A stretch of DNA of 64,000 nt, taken from NCBI GenBank assembly GCA_900457075.1, contig UGYN01000002.1, positions 2,046,001 to 2,110,000 of the forward strand, in the 5' to 3' direction. Below, piece by piece: positions 9,527 to 20,751 of the stretch. Positions within the stretch are counted from its first letter, which is position 1. Every line of letters starts with the position of its first letter. Source of the DNA: Serratia quinivorans (lineage in GTDB: Bacteria; Pseudomonadota; Gammaproteobacteria; Enterobacterales; Enterobacteriaceae). Both the position numbers and the translations under genes were made by a program. The notes under the pieces were generated by a model. It saw only the letters and a list, made by a program, of their open reading frames with translations, was not told where the DNA came from and did not search any database.

Positions 9527-10244
9527 GTCTTCCTCTGTATAACCAATACGAGGTGCTTTCAATAGCAGCACCCTGTCGTTGATAGAGCCGTAACGCGGCG
9601 ATGTTACCGAACTGGGTCGCAACCCGCAGACGCAGCAGTGACCGTTGACGGCACTCGGCAATAACCGCCGCCATTAATCGAGAGCCAATTCCTTTGCCTG
9701 CCGCGCCGGGGAACGCCGCCAGCAGACCAATGCGGGCCTCCTGGCCATCGAGTTCACGCAGGCTGACAAAGCCTTCCGGCTGCCCAGTATCGTCGAGTAC
9801 CAGCAGGCATTGATGGTCAAAGGTGCCCAATACCGCCTTTTCTATCCATTCGGCATAAAAGCGGCCGCTGTCCTGGCAGTGATACCAGGGGGCGCGGAAA
9901 CGGCTGGCGGTGAATACGCCGGCTGCCGCCGCGCGCAACATCGGGATATCGGCCGGCACCGCCGGACGAATGGCCTGCGTAGCCTCGGTATGAAGTGATG
10001 CACATTCCGTGCCGATATTCAGCACCAGATCGACTTCACCCTCAACCAGTTGGAAGCCCAAACGGGTCAAGCCGTCCACCAAAGCAGTCTGATGCGCCGG
10101 AATTTTGGCCTGCACTAATGCGTAGCCATCCAGTTCGGCCTCGGTGAGCATCGGAGCCGCCGTTGAGAAGTTGAGTTTGGCGCTGTTAAGGGCGAAAAAC
10201 TCAGTTTCCCAGGCTAATGGCTCAATACTGGCGTGGGCGTGCAT
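9513..10244 (-). CDS. wecD: WecD, dTDP-4-amino-4,6-dideoxygalactose N-acetyltransferase
   Basis: GNAT-family acetyltransferase (RffC) that makes dTDP-Fuc4NAc from the WecE product. About 243 residues from ATG 10244 ([13 protein letters not shown]), which aligns with E. coli. An ATG 27 bases further upstream is also in frame. The acetyl-CoA loop appears as [15 protein letters not shown], and the C-terminal part [20 protein letters not shown] is conserved. The start overlaps the rffH 3' end by 23 bases. Confidence 0.92.
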   Translation of the reverse strand: MHAHASIEPLAWETEFFALNSAKLNFSTAAPMLTEAELDGYALVQAKIPAHQTALVDGLTRLGFQLVEGEVDLVLNIGTECASLHTEATQAIRPAVPADIPMLRAAAAGVFTASRFRAPWYHCQDSGRFYAEWIEKAVLGTFDHQCLLVLDDTGQPEGFVSLRELDGQEARIGLLAAFPGAAGKGIGSRLMAAVIAECRQRSLLRLRVATQFGNIAALRLYQRQGAAIESTSYWLYRGRHDPI

Positions 10245-11103
10245 GCAGCAGATCCAGCAGATATTTTCCATAACCGGTTTTGAGCAACGATTGTGCGGCG
10301 CGTTTCACGCCCTCATCGTCCAGCCAGCCGTTACGCCAGGCAATTTCTTCCAGACAGGCAATTTTAAAGCCCTGACGTTTTTCCACCGTCTGCACAAAGC
10401 TGCTGGCTTCCAGCAGGCTGTCATGAGTACCGGTATCCAGCCAGGCGAAGCCGCGCCCCAGCAGTTCAACCGTCAGTTCGCCACGCTCCAGGTACATCTG
10501 GTTAATGCTGGTGATCTCCAGCTCGCCGCGATCCGAAGGTTTCACCTGTTTGGCGAACTCCACAACCTGGCTGTCGTAGAAATACAGCCCGGTCACCGCC
10601 CAATTGGATTTAGGCGCTTTCGGCTTTTCTTCGATCGACAGCGCACGGAAATTATCATCAAACTCCACCACGCCAAAGCGCTCGGGATCCATTACCTGAT
10701 AACCGAACACGGTAGCGCCCTGCGTACGGGCGGCAACCGTCTTCAGTTTCGGACTAAAGCCCTGGCCAAAGTAAATGTTGTCACCCAGCACCAGGCAGCT
10801 CGGCTCGCCGGCGAGGAATTCTTCGCCAATCAAAAATGCCTGCGCCAGGCCGTCAGGACTGGGTTGTTCGGCATAACTGAGGTTAATGCCGAACTCTTCG
10901 CCGCTGCCCAATAAGCGTTTGAACGAGGGTAAATCTTCTGGGGTAGAGATGATTAAAATGTCGCGGATCCCCGCCAGCATCAAAACTGACAGTGGATAAT
11001 AAATCATCGGCTTGTCGTAAATAGGTAATAGCTGTTTGGATACGCCGCGGGTAATCGGATGCAAGCGTGTGCCGGAACCGCCCGCCAGAATAATACCTTT
11101 CAT
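10222..11103 (-). CDS. rffH: RffH, glucose-1-phosphate thymidylyltransferase
   Basis: RmlA-type nucleotidyltransferase making dTDP-glucose for ECA, 293 residues. The nucleotide-binding signature GGSGTRLHP follows the start. ATG 11103 is chosen over the upstream in-frame ATG (11121) because TGGAG lies before it and MKGIILAGG is the family N-terminus. 51 bases separate it from rffG. Confidence 0.94.
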   Translation of the reverse strand: MKGIILAGGSGTRLHPITRGVSKQLLPIYDKPMIYYPLSVLMLAGIRDILIISTPEDLPSFKRLLGSGEEFGINLSYAEQPSPDGLAQAFLIGEEFLAGEPSCLVLGDNIYFGQGFSPKLKTVAARTQGATVFGYQVMDPERFGVVEFDDNFRALSIEEKPKAPKSNWAVTGLYFYDSQVVEFAKQVKPSDRGELEITSINQMYLERGELTVELLGRGFAWLDTGTHDSLLEASSFVQTVEKRQGFKIACLEEIAWRNGWLDDEGVKRAAQSLLKTGYGKYLLDLLHARPRQY

Positions 11104-11154
11104 ACTCACTCCAGAATCCACAGGGCCACCGCTTAAGCGGTGGCCTCGCTAAAT

Positions 11155-12222
11155 TTAGTCGGATAAACCTAAACGTTCACCCGCATAGGAACCGTCCTGA
11201 ACGCGACGCCACCAGATTTCATTGTTCAGATACCAGGAAACCGTTTTGCGGATGCCGCTTTCAAAGGTTTCCTGCGGGCGCCAGCCCAGCTCCCGGTCAA
11301 TTTTTCCGGCATCTATCGCGTAGCGCATATCATGGCCCGGGCGATCCTTGACGTAGGTAATCAGGTCGCGGTATTTCTCCACGCCCTGTGGCTTGTTCGG
11401 CGCCAACTCTTCAAGCAGGTCGCAGATGGTCTGCACCACTTCAATATTCTTGCGCTCATTGTGGCCGCCGATATTGTAGGTTTCCCCTACCACGCCTTCG
11501 GTAACCACCTGGTACAGCGCGCGAGCGTGGTCTTCGACATACAGCCAATCACGCACCTGCGCCCCATCGCCATACACCGGCAAGGGTTTACCGGCAACGG
11601 CATTGAGGATCACCAACGGGATCAGTTTCTCCGGGAAGTGATAGGGACCGTAGTTATTGGAACAGTTGGTGACCAGGGTCGGCAGACCGTAAGTACGCAG
11701 CCAGGCGCGAACCAGATGATCGCTGGAGGCCTTCGAGGCCGAATACGGGCTGCTTGGCGAGTAAGGCGTGGTTTCGGTAAACAGATCGTCCGTACCGTGC
11801 AGATCGCCATACACTTCGTCGGTGGAAATGTGGTGGAAACGGAAGCTTTGCTTCTTTGCCGCGTCCAGCGGCTGCCAATAGTGGCGGGCCGCCTCCAGCA
11901 TGGTGTAGGTGCCCACCACGTTGGTTTCAATAAATGCCGCCGGGCCGTCGATAGAACGGTCAACGTGGCTTTCTGCCGCCAGATGCATGATCACGTCCGG
12001 CTGGTACTCGGCAAACACCCGATCCAACGCCGCGCGATCGCAGATATCCACCTGTTCAAACGAATAACGAGGGTTATCGGCAACCACCGAAAGCGACTCC
12101 AGATTGCCCGCGTAGGTGAGCTTATCCAGCACCAGGACACTGTCCTGCGTGGCTTCGATAATATGCCTCACGACCGCGGAACCAATAAAGCCGGCGCCTC
12201 CAGTGACTAAAATACGTTTCAA
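11155..12222 (-). CDS. rffG: RffG, dTDP-glucose 4,6-dehydratase
   Basis: Extended SDR enzyme, 355 residues, converting dTDP-glucose to dTDP-4-keto-6-deoxyglucose. It has the Rossmann motif GGAGFIGS, the active-site STDEVYGDL and [12 protein letters not shown] (YxxxK). The probable start is TTG at 12222, overlapping the wecC stop as TTGA, with AGGGG seven bases upstream; this gives MKRILVTGG, like E. coli. An alternative TTG lies at 12228. Confidence 0.93.
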   Translation of the reverse strand: MKRILVTGGAGFIGSAVVRHIIEATQDSVLVLDKLTYAGNLESLSVVADNPRYSFEQVDICDRAALDRVFAEYQPDVIMHLAAESHVDRSIDGPAAFIETNVVGTYTMLEAARHYWQPLDAAKKQSFRFHHISTDEVYGDLHGTDDLFTETTPYSPSSPYSASKASSDHLVRAWLRTYGLPTLVTNCSNNYGPYHFPEKLIPLVILNAVAGKPLPVYGDGAQVRDWLYVEDHARALYQVVTEGVVGETYNIGGHNERKNIEVVQTICDLLEELAPNKPQGVEKYRDLITYVKDRPGHDMRYAIDAGKIDRELGWRPQETFESGIRKTVSWYLNNEIWWRRVQDGSYAGERLGLSD

Positions 12223-13481
12223 CGCCAAACCCCTTTGGTATCCACGATCCAGGACTGCGTAATCTCTTCCGGCTTGATCGCCTTGAACTGTTTATGATCG
12301 ACCAGCATCACGATCACATCCGCCTGCTGCAGCGCTTCTGGCAACTCTTTCAGCGTCACGTGGCCTACCAACGATTTCGGCAACTGTTCCACGTTCGGCT
12401 CAACGACCAGCGTTTCTCCCACGTGCCAATCGGCAATCAGATGGGCCACTTCCACCGCCGGACTTTCGCGCAGATCGTCGATATTTGGCTTGAAGGCCAG
12501 GCCAAAACAGGCAATTTTCACTTCTGAAGCGCGCTTGTCGGTCGCCGCCAGACAGTCGGCAACGGCCGCTTTCACGCGATCCACTACCCACAAAGGTTTT
12601 CCGTCATTCACCAGACGCGCAGTATGAATCAAACGTGCCTGCTGCGGGTTTTGCGACACGATAAACCAAGGGTCGACCGCGATGCAGTGGCCACCAACGC
12701 CAGGGCCTGGCTGCAGGATATTCACCCGCGGATGGCGGTTGGCCAAGCGAATAAGCTCCCAGACATTGATGCCCTGATCGGCGCAAATCAACGACAGTTC
12801 GTTGGCAAAGGCGATATTCACGTCGCGGAAGCTATTTTCGGTGAGTTTGCACATCTCTGCAGTACGTGAATTGGTAATGACGCACTCGCCTTCGAGGAAA
12901 ATCTTGTACAACGCGCTGGCGCGCTCCGAACATTTTGGCGTCATGCCGCCAATAACGCGGTCGTTCTGAATCAGCTCAACCATCACCTGCCCTGGCAGAA
13001 CGCGCTCTGGGCAATAAGCGATATTCACATCAGCGGCTTCACCCGCCTGCTGCGGGAAGCTGAGATCGCTGCGCGCCTCGGCCAGCCACTGCGCCATCTG
13101 CTCGGTGGCGCCGACCGGAGAGGTGGATTCCAGGATAACCAGATCGCCCTTTTTGAGCACCGGTGCCAGAGATTTGGCCGCAGCTTCTACATAGGCCAGA
13201 TCCGGCTCATGGTCACCTTTAAACGGCGTTGGCACCGCGATCAGGAAAGCGTCCGCAGCCAGGGGTTGGGTCACCGCCTGCAGGTAGCCGCCGTCGACCG
13301 CATCTTTCACCACTTTATCCAGATCGGGTTCAACGATGTGGATCGCGCCGCGATTAATGGTATCCACCGCATGTTGGTTAACATCTACGCCCACCACTTT
13401 TTTCTTGCGGGAGGCAAACGCCGCCGCCGTTGGCAGACCGATGTAACCCAGGCCGATAACCGAAATAGTGTTAAAACTCAT
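12219..13481 (-). CDS. wecC: WecC, UDP-ManNAc dehydrogenase
   Basis: NAD-dependent dehydrogenase (RffD), 420 residues, oxidising UDP-ManNAc to UDP-ManNAcA. N-terminal Rossmann motif GLGYIGLP, and the catalytic cysteine in [15 protein letters not shown] near residue 265. Overlaps wecB by four bases. Confidence 0.95.
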   Translation of the reverse strand: MSFNTISVIGLGYIGLPTAAAFASRKKKVVGVDVNQHAVDTINRGAIHIVEPDLDKVVKDAVDGGYLQAVTQPLAADAFLIAVPTPFKGDHEPDLAYVEAAAKSLAPVLKKGDLVILESTSPVGATEQMAQWLAEARSDLSFPQQAGEAADVNIAYCPERVLPGQVMVELIQNDRVIGGMTPKCSERASALYKIFLEGECVITNSRTAEMCKLTENSFRDVNIAFANELSLICADQGINVWELIRLANRHPRVNILQPGPGVGGHCIAVDPWFIVSQNPQQARLIHTARLVNDGKPLWVVDRVKAAVADCLAATDKRASEVKIACFGLAFKPNIDDLRESPAVEVAHLIADWHVGETLVVEPNVEQLPKSLVGHVTLKELPEALQQADVIVMLVDHKQFKAIKPEEITQSWIVDTKGVWR

Positions 13482-14608
13482 AGTGTCACCTGATGATTCT
13501 TCAAAGCTTCGAGAATACGCTGGCAGGCATGCCCGTCACCGTAAGGGTTATGCGCCCGGCTCATGGCGTGATATTCGTCTTCGTCCGTCAGCAACTGGGT
13601 AACCGCATCAACAATTTTGGCTACGTCGGTTCCCACCAGACGCACCGTACCCGAATCGACCGCTTCCGGCCGTTCGGTGGTATCGCGCATCACCAGCACC
13701 GGTTTGCCCAATGACGGCGCCTCTTCCTGAATACCGCCCGAGTCGGTCAGGATCATATAAGCGTTGGCCATCAGGTACACAAAGGGCAAGTAATCCTGCG
13801 GGTCGATCAGGATGATGTTATCGATCCCTTTCAGAATGCGGTTGACCGGCTCGCTAACGTTGGGATTGAGATGTACCGGGTACACCACCTGCACATCGGG
13901 ATGAGTGCGGGCAATTTCTGCCAGCGCGCTGCAAATCCGCTCAAACCCACCGCCAAAACTTTCACGACGGTGGCCGGTCACCAGGATCAATTTTTTGTCG
14001 GCATCCAGGAACGGGTAGCGTTGTGCCAGGCTGTCATGCAATGCAGCATCACCCATCACCCGATCTCGTACCCAGAACAGCGCGTCAATCACCGTGTTGC
14101 CGGTGACGAAGATATGATCGTCCGGTAACAGTTCGCGCAACAGGTTCTGACGCGAGTTTTCCGTCGGGGCAAAATGATACATCGCCAGATGGCCGGTCAG
14201 CTTGCGGTTAGCCTCTTCCGGCCATGGGGAGTAAAGGTCGCCGGTGCGCAGACCCGCCTCTACGTGCCCAACCGGGATACGCTGGTAAAACGCCGCCAAA
14301 CTGGTCGCCAGCGTGGTGGTGGTATCACCATGAACCAGCACCACGTCCGGTTTGAATTCTTCAAGAACGCCTTTCAGGCCTTCCAGAATACGGCAGGTGA
14401 TCTCACTCAATCCCTGGCCGGGCTTCATGATGTTCAGGTCGTAATCAGGCACTATCTCAAATAACCGCAATACCTGATCCAACATCTCACGATGCTGTGC
14501 CGTAACGCAGACTCTTGATTCAAAGGCTTCATCCTGAGCCAGGGCATGTACCAGCGGGGCCATTTTGATGGCTTCAGGTCTGGTGCCGAAAACAGTCAAC
14601 ACTTTCAC
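13478..14608 (-). CDS. wecB: WecB, UDP-GlcNAc 2-epimerase
   Basis: Non-hydrolysing UDP-GlcNAc 2-epimerase (RffE), 376 residues, providing UDP-ManNAc. Motifs: [13 protein letters not shown] at the start, [26 protein letters not shown] and [19 protein letters not shown]. The start codon is GTG with AAGAG upstream. An 84-base gap separates it from wzzE. Confidence 0.95.
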   Translation of the reverse strand: MKVLTVFGTRPEAIKMAPLVHALAQDEAFESRVCVTAQHREMLDQVLRLFEIVPDYDLNIMKPGQGLSEITCRILEGLKGVLEEFKPDVVLVHGDTTTTLATSLAAFYQRIPVGHVEAGLRTGDLYSPWPEEANRKLTGHLAMYHFAPTENSRQNLLRELLPDDHIFVTGNTVIDALFWVRDRVMGDAALHDSLAQRYPFLDADKKLILVTGHRRESFGGGFERICSALAEIARTHPDVQVVYPVHLNPNVSEPVNRILKGIDNIILIDPQDYLPFVYLMANAYMILTDSGGIQEEAPSLGKPVLVMRDTTERPEAVDSGTVRLVGTDVAKIVDAVTQLLTDEDEYHAMSRAHNPYGDGHACQRILEALKNHQVTL

Positions 14609-14692
14609 AGCGAATCTCTTATTGTCGGTTAACCGCAGGCGTACCTGCGAATTGGGCGCTTATGCGCCCTTCAGCGAATTATTATATTATTT

Positions 14693-15748
14693 TTAATTAC
14701 GCGGCCGACGCACCAGGGCAACACCTGCGCCAACCAAAGCACCCATCGCGCCCCACATGATCAACCAGAATATCCGCCGTGGGCTATCACGTTTTACCGG
14801 TTCTTCCGGGGTCCGCAAATAGCGGTAAGTCTGAAACTTCTCGTCCAACGTCGGGCCGACGTTTAATGTCGACAGCATCGCACGATTTTGATCGTAATCG
14901 AGATCGAAGGTTGGCCCTGAAGCCTGTAGCCCTTCCAAACGCGCCTGCAGCATAGGTTTACCCAGCAGGAACAGGTCGGAGTCTGGCAGTTGCTCTGTCG
15001 GCGTATCGGTCTGAGTTCGGCTGATACCCTGCGTCTCGGCAATCTTCAGTGCCTGCTGAATGGTATTCAATTCACGCTTATACACTGCCGCCGCCACCGC
15101 TTCCTGACGCTTGACCTGCGCCTTCATCGAGGTGGTACGAGCCGCCCAGGCACCCTGGATCTCTTCGTTCAAATGCTGCGCAGCGCGGTGACTGGCGAAC
15201 GCCACATAATGACGCAACATACGGTTGGCATCCGCCGCCGTTTCCGCCGTCAGCTTCACGCCGTCGTTCGGCACTTTTTTATCATCACGCGGTGTGAACT
15301 GAATATTGTTAATCAGTTCGTCGAGCAATGCCGCATCGGCAGCGGCATCGCCTTCCTGGCGCTGCTTGTAATAATCGCTCTGCAGCCAGAAATCGCGACG
15401 CGTATCGTAGGCCGCCAACTGCATAATGAATTCATTATAGGCTTCGTCAGCAATGCCGGGTTGATCGGTGCTGGCGGCCGGCATGGTCCGCACGTCCAGA
15501 TTACGCAGGAATTGTTGCTGGGAATAATATCCCCCCAACGCATTCACTGTTGGCCGATCGGTAATCGCCGTCGCACTCCACTCCTGTTTCACCAGGTAGG
15601 AAACCATCAGCGCTACCACGGCGAATAACACCGCAATACCGATAATCCATGGCTTACCACGCCACAGGGTGCAGCACAGGCCGCGGATATCGAGTTCGTT
15701 ATCCACCGCCGGGATATTCTTGTCAGACCTTGTTTCTGGATTCATCAC
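14693..15748 (-). CDS. wzzE: WzzE, ECA chain-length regulator
   Basis: Polysaccharide co-polymerase, 351 residues. One membrane segment near residues 33-52, a large periplasmic coiled-coil-rich domain, and a second membrane segment at the C-terminus (IFWLIMWGAMGALVGAGVALV) preceded by a Pro-containing stretch. It sets the modal length of ECA chains made by WzyE. Starts 17 bases after wecA. Confidence 0.93.
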   Translation of the reverse strand: MMNPETRSDKNIPAVDNELDIRGLCCTLWRGKPWIIGIAVLFAVVALMVSYLVKQEWSATAITDRPTVNALGGYYSQQQFLRNLDVRTMPAASTDQPGIADEAYNEFIMQLAAYDTRRDFWLQSDYYKQRQEGDAAADAALLDELINNIQFTPRDDKKVPNDGVKLTAETAADANRMLRHYVAFASHRAAQHLNEEIQGAWAARTTSMKAQVKRQEAVAAAVYKRELNTIQQALKIAETQGISRTQTDTPTEQLPDSDLFLLGKPMLQARLEGLQASGPTFDLDYDQNRAMLSTLNVGPTLDEKFQTYRYLRTPEEPVKRDSPRRIFWLIMWGAMGALVGAGVALVRRPRN

Positions 15749-15765
15749 TGCCCAAAAGCCTCTGG

Positions 15766-16863
15766 TTAAGATACTTGCTTATTGCCGTTCGAACGCCGCA
15801 GACGACGCTTGATACGCTTAATGTAACGTGCAACACGCCAGGCGCGTTTAATGCAGTAGCCGTACAAGAAGAAGGCAAGCAAGAATAATGCCAACATCAC
15901 CCATTCAGGGATAAAAGTAAGGCGCTCGCCAAGCACGCCGATAGCCGCCAGCAAGGCTGCCGCCAGGGTAATCAACACGAAAGCCTGCCGTGGCGTAAAG
16001 CCTGCGCGCATAATCAAATGGTGAATGTGTTGGCGGTCTGGAGAGAAAGGGCTCATCCCTTTACGTAAACGGCGGTACATGATCGCAATCATGTCCATCA
16101 GCGGGATGGCAATAATCCACAACGCGGTAACTGGATTGATGGAGTGAGCTTTGCCCTGCGAACTTTGCACCAATAGCCAAATGGCGGTGAAACCGATCAG
16201 CGTGCTACCGGCATCCCCCATAAACACTTTATACCGGCGGCCAAGAATGCCGAGGTTAAGCAGAATATAAGGAACGATGGCGGCAATCATTGCGAAGCAC
16301 CAGAAGGCCAGGTCAGAATGACCGCTCAGGTACAACAACACGCCCAGCGCACCGAAAGACACGCACGACAGCCCACCCAGCAGGCCATCAATACCGTCAA
16401 CCATGTTAAAAGCGTTGATGGCTGCCCAAACGGCAAACAGCGTAACCAGGTAGCCAAACGGCCCCAGCAGCATTTCCCAATCGCCCAGCACATGACCCAA
16501 ACTGCGCAGGTAAAGTCCGGCGAAAACCATCATCGCGATGCCGACCAGTGCCTGAACCAGCGCACGAATTTTCACGCTGATATCGAAACGATCGTCAAGA
16601 GCACCAACGAACACTAATATCCCCGCGCAAGCGAGGTAGAGTTTGCCATGCGCAATCGTTTGGTCAGAGATAAGAAAGGCGAAGCACAGCCCGGCATAAA
16701 CTGAAATACCCCCGACCAGAGGGATCAGCCCCTGATGGCGTTTACGGTAATTAGGTTTATCAACCAGACCAATACGTTTTGCTGCTTTACGGGCAACAAA
16801 GAGAAAAGCCAAAGAAAACAGGAAAACAAATAGAATTTCAGTACTCATAGTGAGTAAGTTCAC
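15766..16863 (-). CDS. wecA: WecA, undecaprenyl-phosphate GlcNAc-1-phosphate transferase
   Basis: Polytopic membrane enzyme (Rfe), 365 residues, that starts ECA (and often O-antigen) synthesis by putting GlcNAc-1-P onto undecaprenyl phosphate. Family motifs: ALDDRFD, NAFNMVDGIDGL and DRQHIHHLIMRAG. The start is taken as GTG 16863 because the E. coli protein also begins with a GTG-encoded MNLLT; a TTG at 16872 is an alternative. First gene of the ECA cluster. Confidence 0.94.
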   Translation of the reverse strand: MNLLTMSTEILFVFLFSLAFLFVARKAAKRIGLVDKPNYRKRHQGLIPLVGGISVYAGLCFAFLISDQTIAHGKLYLACAGILVFVGALDDRFDISVKIRALVQALVGIAMMVFAGLYLRSLGHVLGDWEMLLGPFGYLVTLFAVWAAINAFNMVDGIDGLLGGLSCVSFGALGVLLYLSGHSDLAFWCFAMIAAIVPYILLNLGILGRRYKVFMGDAGSTLIGFTAIWLLVQSSQGKAHSINPVTALWIIAIPLMDMIAIMYRRLRKGMSPFSPDRQHIHHLIMRAGFTPRQAFVLITLAAALLAAIGVLGERLTFIPEWVMLALFLLAFFLYGYCIKRAWRVARYIKRIKRRLRRSNGNKQVS

Positions 16864-17112
16864 AGTTAACAAGATCTCTGTAGAAGATAAGGCAGCTTAA
16901 CACGGGCGACAGGTTGCGCCATGGTATCCCGCTACCTTTCAGTCATTTCCTATGACGACAGCCATTCATTCTTATTCCACCGTGTTTGCCCGCTGTTTCG
17001 GCAGTAACAATGCGCGAACGACGAAACGCCGACCGCAAATAAGATGAATTCTCAGTAAGTCACGAAAATAACTTACGTTTCCATTTCTGTTACTTATCGT
17101 ATCTTCCAAAAG
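16864..17112. other. Intergenic region rho-wecA
   Basis: No gene. It contains the wec operon leader and promoter region on the minus strand downstream of the rho terminator. I see no unambiguous promoter. Confidence 0.5.
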
Positions 17113-17141
17113 CAAAAAACGCCACGACTAGGCGTGGCGTT
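17113..17141 (-). terminator. rho terminator
   Basis: Perfect nine-base stem AACGCCACG / CGTGGCGTT, six-base loop, followed by six T residues on the minus strand, 36 bases after the rho stop. Confidence 0.9.
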
Positions 17142-17176
17142 CTTGGAATATTTACTCAATTATGAGCGCATCGTCA

Positions 17177-18436
17177 TTATGAGCGCTTCATCATATCGAA
17201 GAATTCATCGTTGGTCTTGGTCATGGCCAACTTGTTAATGAGGAATTCCATCGCATCAATCTCACCCATTGGGTGAATGATTTTACGCAGGATCCACATT
17301 TTCTGCAGTTCTTCAGAGGTGGTGAGTAATTCTTCTTTACGGGTACCAGAGCGGTTGTAATCGATAGCAGGGAATACGCGCTTCTCGGCGATTTTACGCG
17401 CCAGATGCAATTCCATGTTGCCGGTACCTTTAAACTCTTCGTAGATAACTTCGTCCATTTTCGACCCGGTATCGACCAGCGCGGTAGCGATGATGGTCAG
17501 GCTGCCGCCTTCCTCAACGTTACGTGCCGCACCGAAGAAACGCTTGGGACGATGCAGGGCGTTGGCATCCACACCACCGGTCAACACTTTACCGGAAGCC
17601 GGTACCACGGTGTTGTAGGCACGCGCCAGACGAGTGATGGAGTCAAGCAGGATGATCACGTCTTTCTTGTGCTCAACCAGACGCTTGGCCTTCTCAATCA
17701 CCATTTCTGCAACCTGAACGTGGCGAGATGCCGGCTCGTCAAAGGTAGAAGCGATAACTTCACCCTTCACCAGACGCTGCATCTCGGTCACTTCTTCCGG
17801 ACGTTCGTCGATCAGCAGGACCATCAGCACGCAGTCTGGATGGTTGTAAGCGATGCTCTGCGCAATGTTCTGCAGCAGCATGGTTTTACCGGCTTTTGGC
17901 GGAGCAACAATCAGACCACGCTGACCACGACCAATCGGCGAAGCCAGGTCCAGCACGCGTGCTGTCAGGTCTTCGGTTGAGCCGTTGCCGCGTTCCATCC
18001 GCAGACGGGAGTTGGCATGCAGTGGGGTCAGGTTTTCGAACAGGATCTTGCTACGGGCGTTTTCCGGTTTGTCGTAGTTAACTTCGTTAACTTTCAACAG
18101 GGCAAAGTAGCGCTCGCCTTCTTTTGGCGGACGAATCTTACCGGAAACGGAGTCACCTGTACGGAGGTTAAAACGGCGGATTTGGCTAGGGGATACGTAG
18201 ATGTCGTCGGGGCCTGCAAGGTAGGAACTGTCTCCAGAACGGAGGAAACCAAATCCATCCTGCAATATCTCCAACACGCCATCGCCGAAGATATCTTCTC
18301 CACTTTTCGCATGTTGCTTAAGGATAGAGAAGATAATGTCCTGCTTGCGCATGCGGGCAAGGTTTTCCAGCCCCATATTTTCGCCGAGAGTAATCAGCTC
18401 AGAAACCGGCGTATTCTTTAATTCGGTAAGATTCAT
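17177..18436 (-). CDS. rho: Transcription termination factor Rho
   Basis: 419 residues, the same length as E. coli Rho. N-terminal RNA-binding domain with GFGFLRS (RNP1-like), Walker [12 protein letters not shown], Walker B region [17 protein letters not shown]-loop and R-loop regions conserved. Hexameric RNA/DNA helicase that terminates untranslated transcripts. A long leader (18437-18720) precedes it, consistent with the autoregulated rhoL-rho leader of E. coli. The start context AACCCACCACTATGAATCTT is conserved with E. coli as I remember it. Confidence 0.97.
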   Translation of the reverse strand: MNLTELKNTPVSELITLGENMGLENLARMRKQDIIFSILKQHAKSGEDIFGDGVLEILQDGFGFLRSGDSSYLAGPDDIYVSPSQIRRFNLRTGDSVSGKIRPPKEGERYFALLKVNEVNYDKPENARSKILFENLTPLHANSRLRMERGNGSTEDLTARVLDLASPIGRGQRGLIVAPPKAGKTMLLQNIAQSIAYNHPDCVLMVLLIDERPEEVTEMQRLVKGEVIASTFDEPASRHVQVAEMVIEKAKRLVEHKKDVIILLDSITRLARAYNTVVPASGKVLTGGVDANALHRPKRFFGAARNVEEGGSLTIIATALVDTGSKMDEVIYEEFKGTGNMELHLARKIAEKRVFPAIDYNRSGTRKEELLTTSEELQKMWILRKIIHPMGEIDAMEFLINKLAMTKTNDEFFDMMKRS

Positions 18437-19014
18437 AGTGGTGGGTTCTTAAACTCGGGGTATGTCTCGAACTTACATCGTGAATGGTATGGCAGCGGGA
18501 TATCTCTTCCGGCTTTCTGGTGGTTGCATTGGCTTCCCTTGTTCATCCCAAAACTTAGCGAACTAAGCTGCGGAGACGCTTTCGGTTGCCGACTGGCCAC
18601 GCCTTGAAATCCATTGGATATTCGTGCCTGTTTACTGGACGTTCGATCACCGGGCGCTGAGCCGTCACGGTAAGAAATGGCTTACAGAGGACGCGCGCAA
18701 TGACGGTTTAAGATCGAAGGTACCTTAAAATTGATTTTGCAAAACCTTTTGATTGCTAAAACGCGGGCTGAGTTCATTTTTTCTTTCAACGCCAGCGGTT
18801 CAACACAGAGTAAAGCTTTAGATTTAGACTCTTTAGATTTAAAACTTCGGGCAAGTTCTATATGCAGTATGGTTAAACTTAACACGCTTCTGGGCAGGCG
18901 TCTAGCGGTGAATTGAACATCCCCGCCAGACGCCTGTATATCCCCGTTGTCTCTCACGCGGCAGCGTTTTTAGCCGCCGCATCACATCCATTGGGCATAG
19001 GGCTTCCCGCCCGA
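18437..19014. other. rho leader and trxA-rho intergenic region
   Basis: 578 bases without a clear gene. It contains the long rho leader (minus strand). A 37-codon minus-strand ORF (18433-18546) has a stop that overlaps the rho ATG. A long palindrome lies at 18895-18936. The E. coli leader peptide RhoL is not recognisably conserved. Confidence 0.5.
18895..18936. repeat. Long inverted repeat in trxA-rho intergenic
   Basis: 14-base arms (CAGGCGTCTAGCGG / CCGCCAGACGCCTG, one mismatch) around a 14-base loop. No T-run follows on either strand, so it is not a standard intrinsic terminator. It could stabilise the trxA 3' end or act in the rho leader. Confidence 0.6.
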
Positions 19015-19341
19015 TTACAGATTCGCGTTAAGGAAATCTTTGAGCTGACCTTTGGACAGCGCACCAACCTTGGTCGCGGCCACTTCACCGTTCTTGAACA
19101 GCAACAGCGTAGGGATACCACGGATACCGTACTTGGGTGCGGTTGCCGGGTTCTGGTCGATATTCAGCTTGGTGATGGTCAGCTTGCCTTCGAACTCTTC
19201 GGCAATCTCATCCAGAATCGGAGCAATCATCTTGCACGGCCCACACCATTCAGCCCAGAAATCGACCAGGATTGGCCCTTCAGCTTTCAGCACGTCGGTG
19301 TCGAAGCTGCCGTCAGTCAGGTGAATAATTTTATCGCTCAT
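19015..19341 (-). CDS. trxA: Thioredoxin 1
   Basis: 108-residue thioredoxin with the redox site WCGPC at residues 32-36 and conserved cis-Pro region [11 protein letters not shown]. General cytoplasmic disulfide reductant. The 5' region (19342-19458), shared with divergent rhlB, is conserved with E. coli. Confidence 0.97.
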   Translation of the reverse strand: MSDKIIHLTDGSFDTDVLKAEGPILVDFWAEWCGPCKMIAPILDEIAEEFEGKLTITKLNIDQNPATAPKYGIRGIPTLLLFKNGEVAATKVGALSKGQLKDFLNANL

Positions 19342-19458
19342 GTTCTACTCCAAAGGATTGTGTCTACCTTGTTGGTGTAGCATTAACCAACCTAAGGTGA
19401 CTTTATTTCACCGGATACGCTTTCGTAAAGCAATAGTTAGCTGATATTCTACCACACT

Positions 19459-20745
19459 ATGAGCAAAACACACTTGACCGAACAGAAGTTTTCCGACTTC
19501 GCCCTGCACCCGTTAGTCCTTGAAGCCCTTGAAAAGAAAGGGTTTCAACATTGCACGCCTATCCAGGCGTTAGCATTGCCGCTCACGCTCTCTGGGCGTG
19601 ACGTTGCAGGTCAGGCGCAAACCGGTACCGGAAAGACGTTGGCATTTTTAACGTCTACTTTTCACTATTTGCTTTCTCACCCGGCGAAACAGGATCGCAA
19701 GATCAACCAGCCGCGCGCCTTGATCATGGCGCCAACGCGTGAACTCGCGGTGCAGATCCACTCCGATGCGGAAGCCCTGTCCCAGTCCACAGGCCTGAAA
19801 ATGGGTCTGGCATACGGCGGCGATGGCTACGACAAACAGCTGAAAGTGCTGGAAAGCGGCGTGGATATCCTGGTGGGAACTACCGGTCGTTTAATTGATT
19901 ACGCCAAACAGAACTATATCGATCTGGGCGCGATCCAGGTTGTGGTGCTGGATGAAGCCGACCGCATGTACGATCTGGGCTTTATCAAAGACATTCGCTG
20001 GTTGTTCCGCCGCATGCCTGCGGTCGATCAACGCCTGAACATGCTGTTCTCTGCCACTCTTTCCTACCGCGTACGCGAGCTGGCTTTCGAGCAGATGAAC
20101 AACGCTGAATATGTTGAAGTGGAACCGGAACAGAAAACCGGCCACCGCATTAAAGAAGAATTGTTCTACCCGTCCAACGAAGAAAAAATGCGTCTGCTGC
20201 AGACGTTGATCGAAGAAGAGTGGCCTGACCGCTGCATCATCTTCGCCAACACCAAGCACCGCTGTGAAGACGTTTGGGGCCATCTGGCTGCCGATGGTCA
20301 CCGCGTAGGCCTGTTGACCGGCGATGTAGCGCAGAAAAAACGCCTGCGTATTCTCGATGACTTCACCAAGGGCAACCTCGATATTCTGGTCGCCACCGAC
20401 GTCGCTGCCCGCGGCCTGCATATTCCGTTGGTTACCCACGTCTTCAACTACGACTTGCCTGACGACTGCGAAGACTACGTTCACCGTATCGGTCGTACCG
20501 GCCGTGCCGGCGAAAGCGGTCATTCCATCAGCCTGGCTTGCGAAGAGTACGCGCTCAACCTGCCGGCGATCGAAACCTATACCGGTCACAGCATTCCGGT
20601 GAGCAAGTACAACAGTGATGCGTTATTGAGTGACCTGCCTGCGCCGAAACGCCTGGCACGCCCACGCGGCGGCAACGGCCCACGCCGTAACTCCGCGCCA
20701 CGTCGTGGCGGTGCGCCACGCAATAACCGTAAACGTTCAGGCTGA
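19459..20745 (+). CDS. rhlB: ATP-dependent RNA helicase RhlB
   Basis: DEAD-box helicase of the RNA degradosome, 428 residues. Motifs in order: Q-motif (FQHCTPIQ), [40 protein letters not shown], and a basic Arg-rich tail typical of RhlB. Partner of RNase E. Divergent from trxA, six bases before gppA. Confidence 0.97.
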   Translation: MSKTHLTEQKFSDFALHPLVLEALEKKGFQHCTPIQALALPLTLSGRDVAGQAQTGTGKTLAFLTSTFHYLLSHPAKQDRKINQPRALIMAPTRELAVQIHSDAEALSQSTGLKMGLAYGGDGYDKQLKVLESGVDILVGTTGRLIDYAKQNYIDLGAIQVVVLDEADRMYDLGFIKDIRWLFRRMPAVDQRLNMLFSATLSYRVRELAFEQMNNAEYVEVEPEQKTGHRIKEELFYPSNEEKMRLLQTLIEEEWPDRCIIFANTKHRCEDVWGHLAADGHRVGLLTGDVAQKKRLRILDDFTKGNLDILVATDVAARGLHIPLVTHVFNYDLPDDCEDYVHRIGRTGRAGESGHSISLACEEYALNLPAIETYTGHSIPVSKYNSDALLSDLPAPKRLARPRGGNGPRRNSAPRRGGAPRNNRKRSG

Positions 20746-20751
20746 TAGACC

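Noticed and set aside
16930..16940. ops/RfaH-like GGTAGCG upstream of wecA
   Set aside because: Only the seven-base core matches, the flanking ops bases differ, and the E. coli wec operon is not an established RfaH target.
18682..18957. 91-codon frame in the trxA-rho gap
   Set aside because: No conservation recognised, no ribosome site, and it runs through the palindrome.
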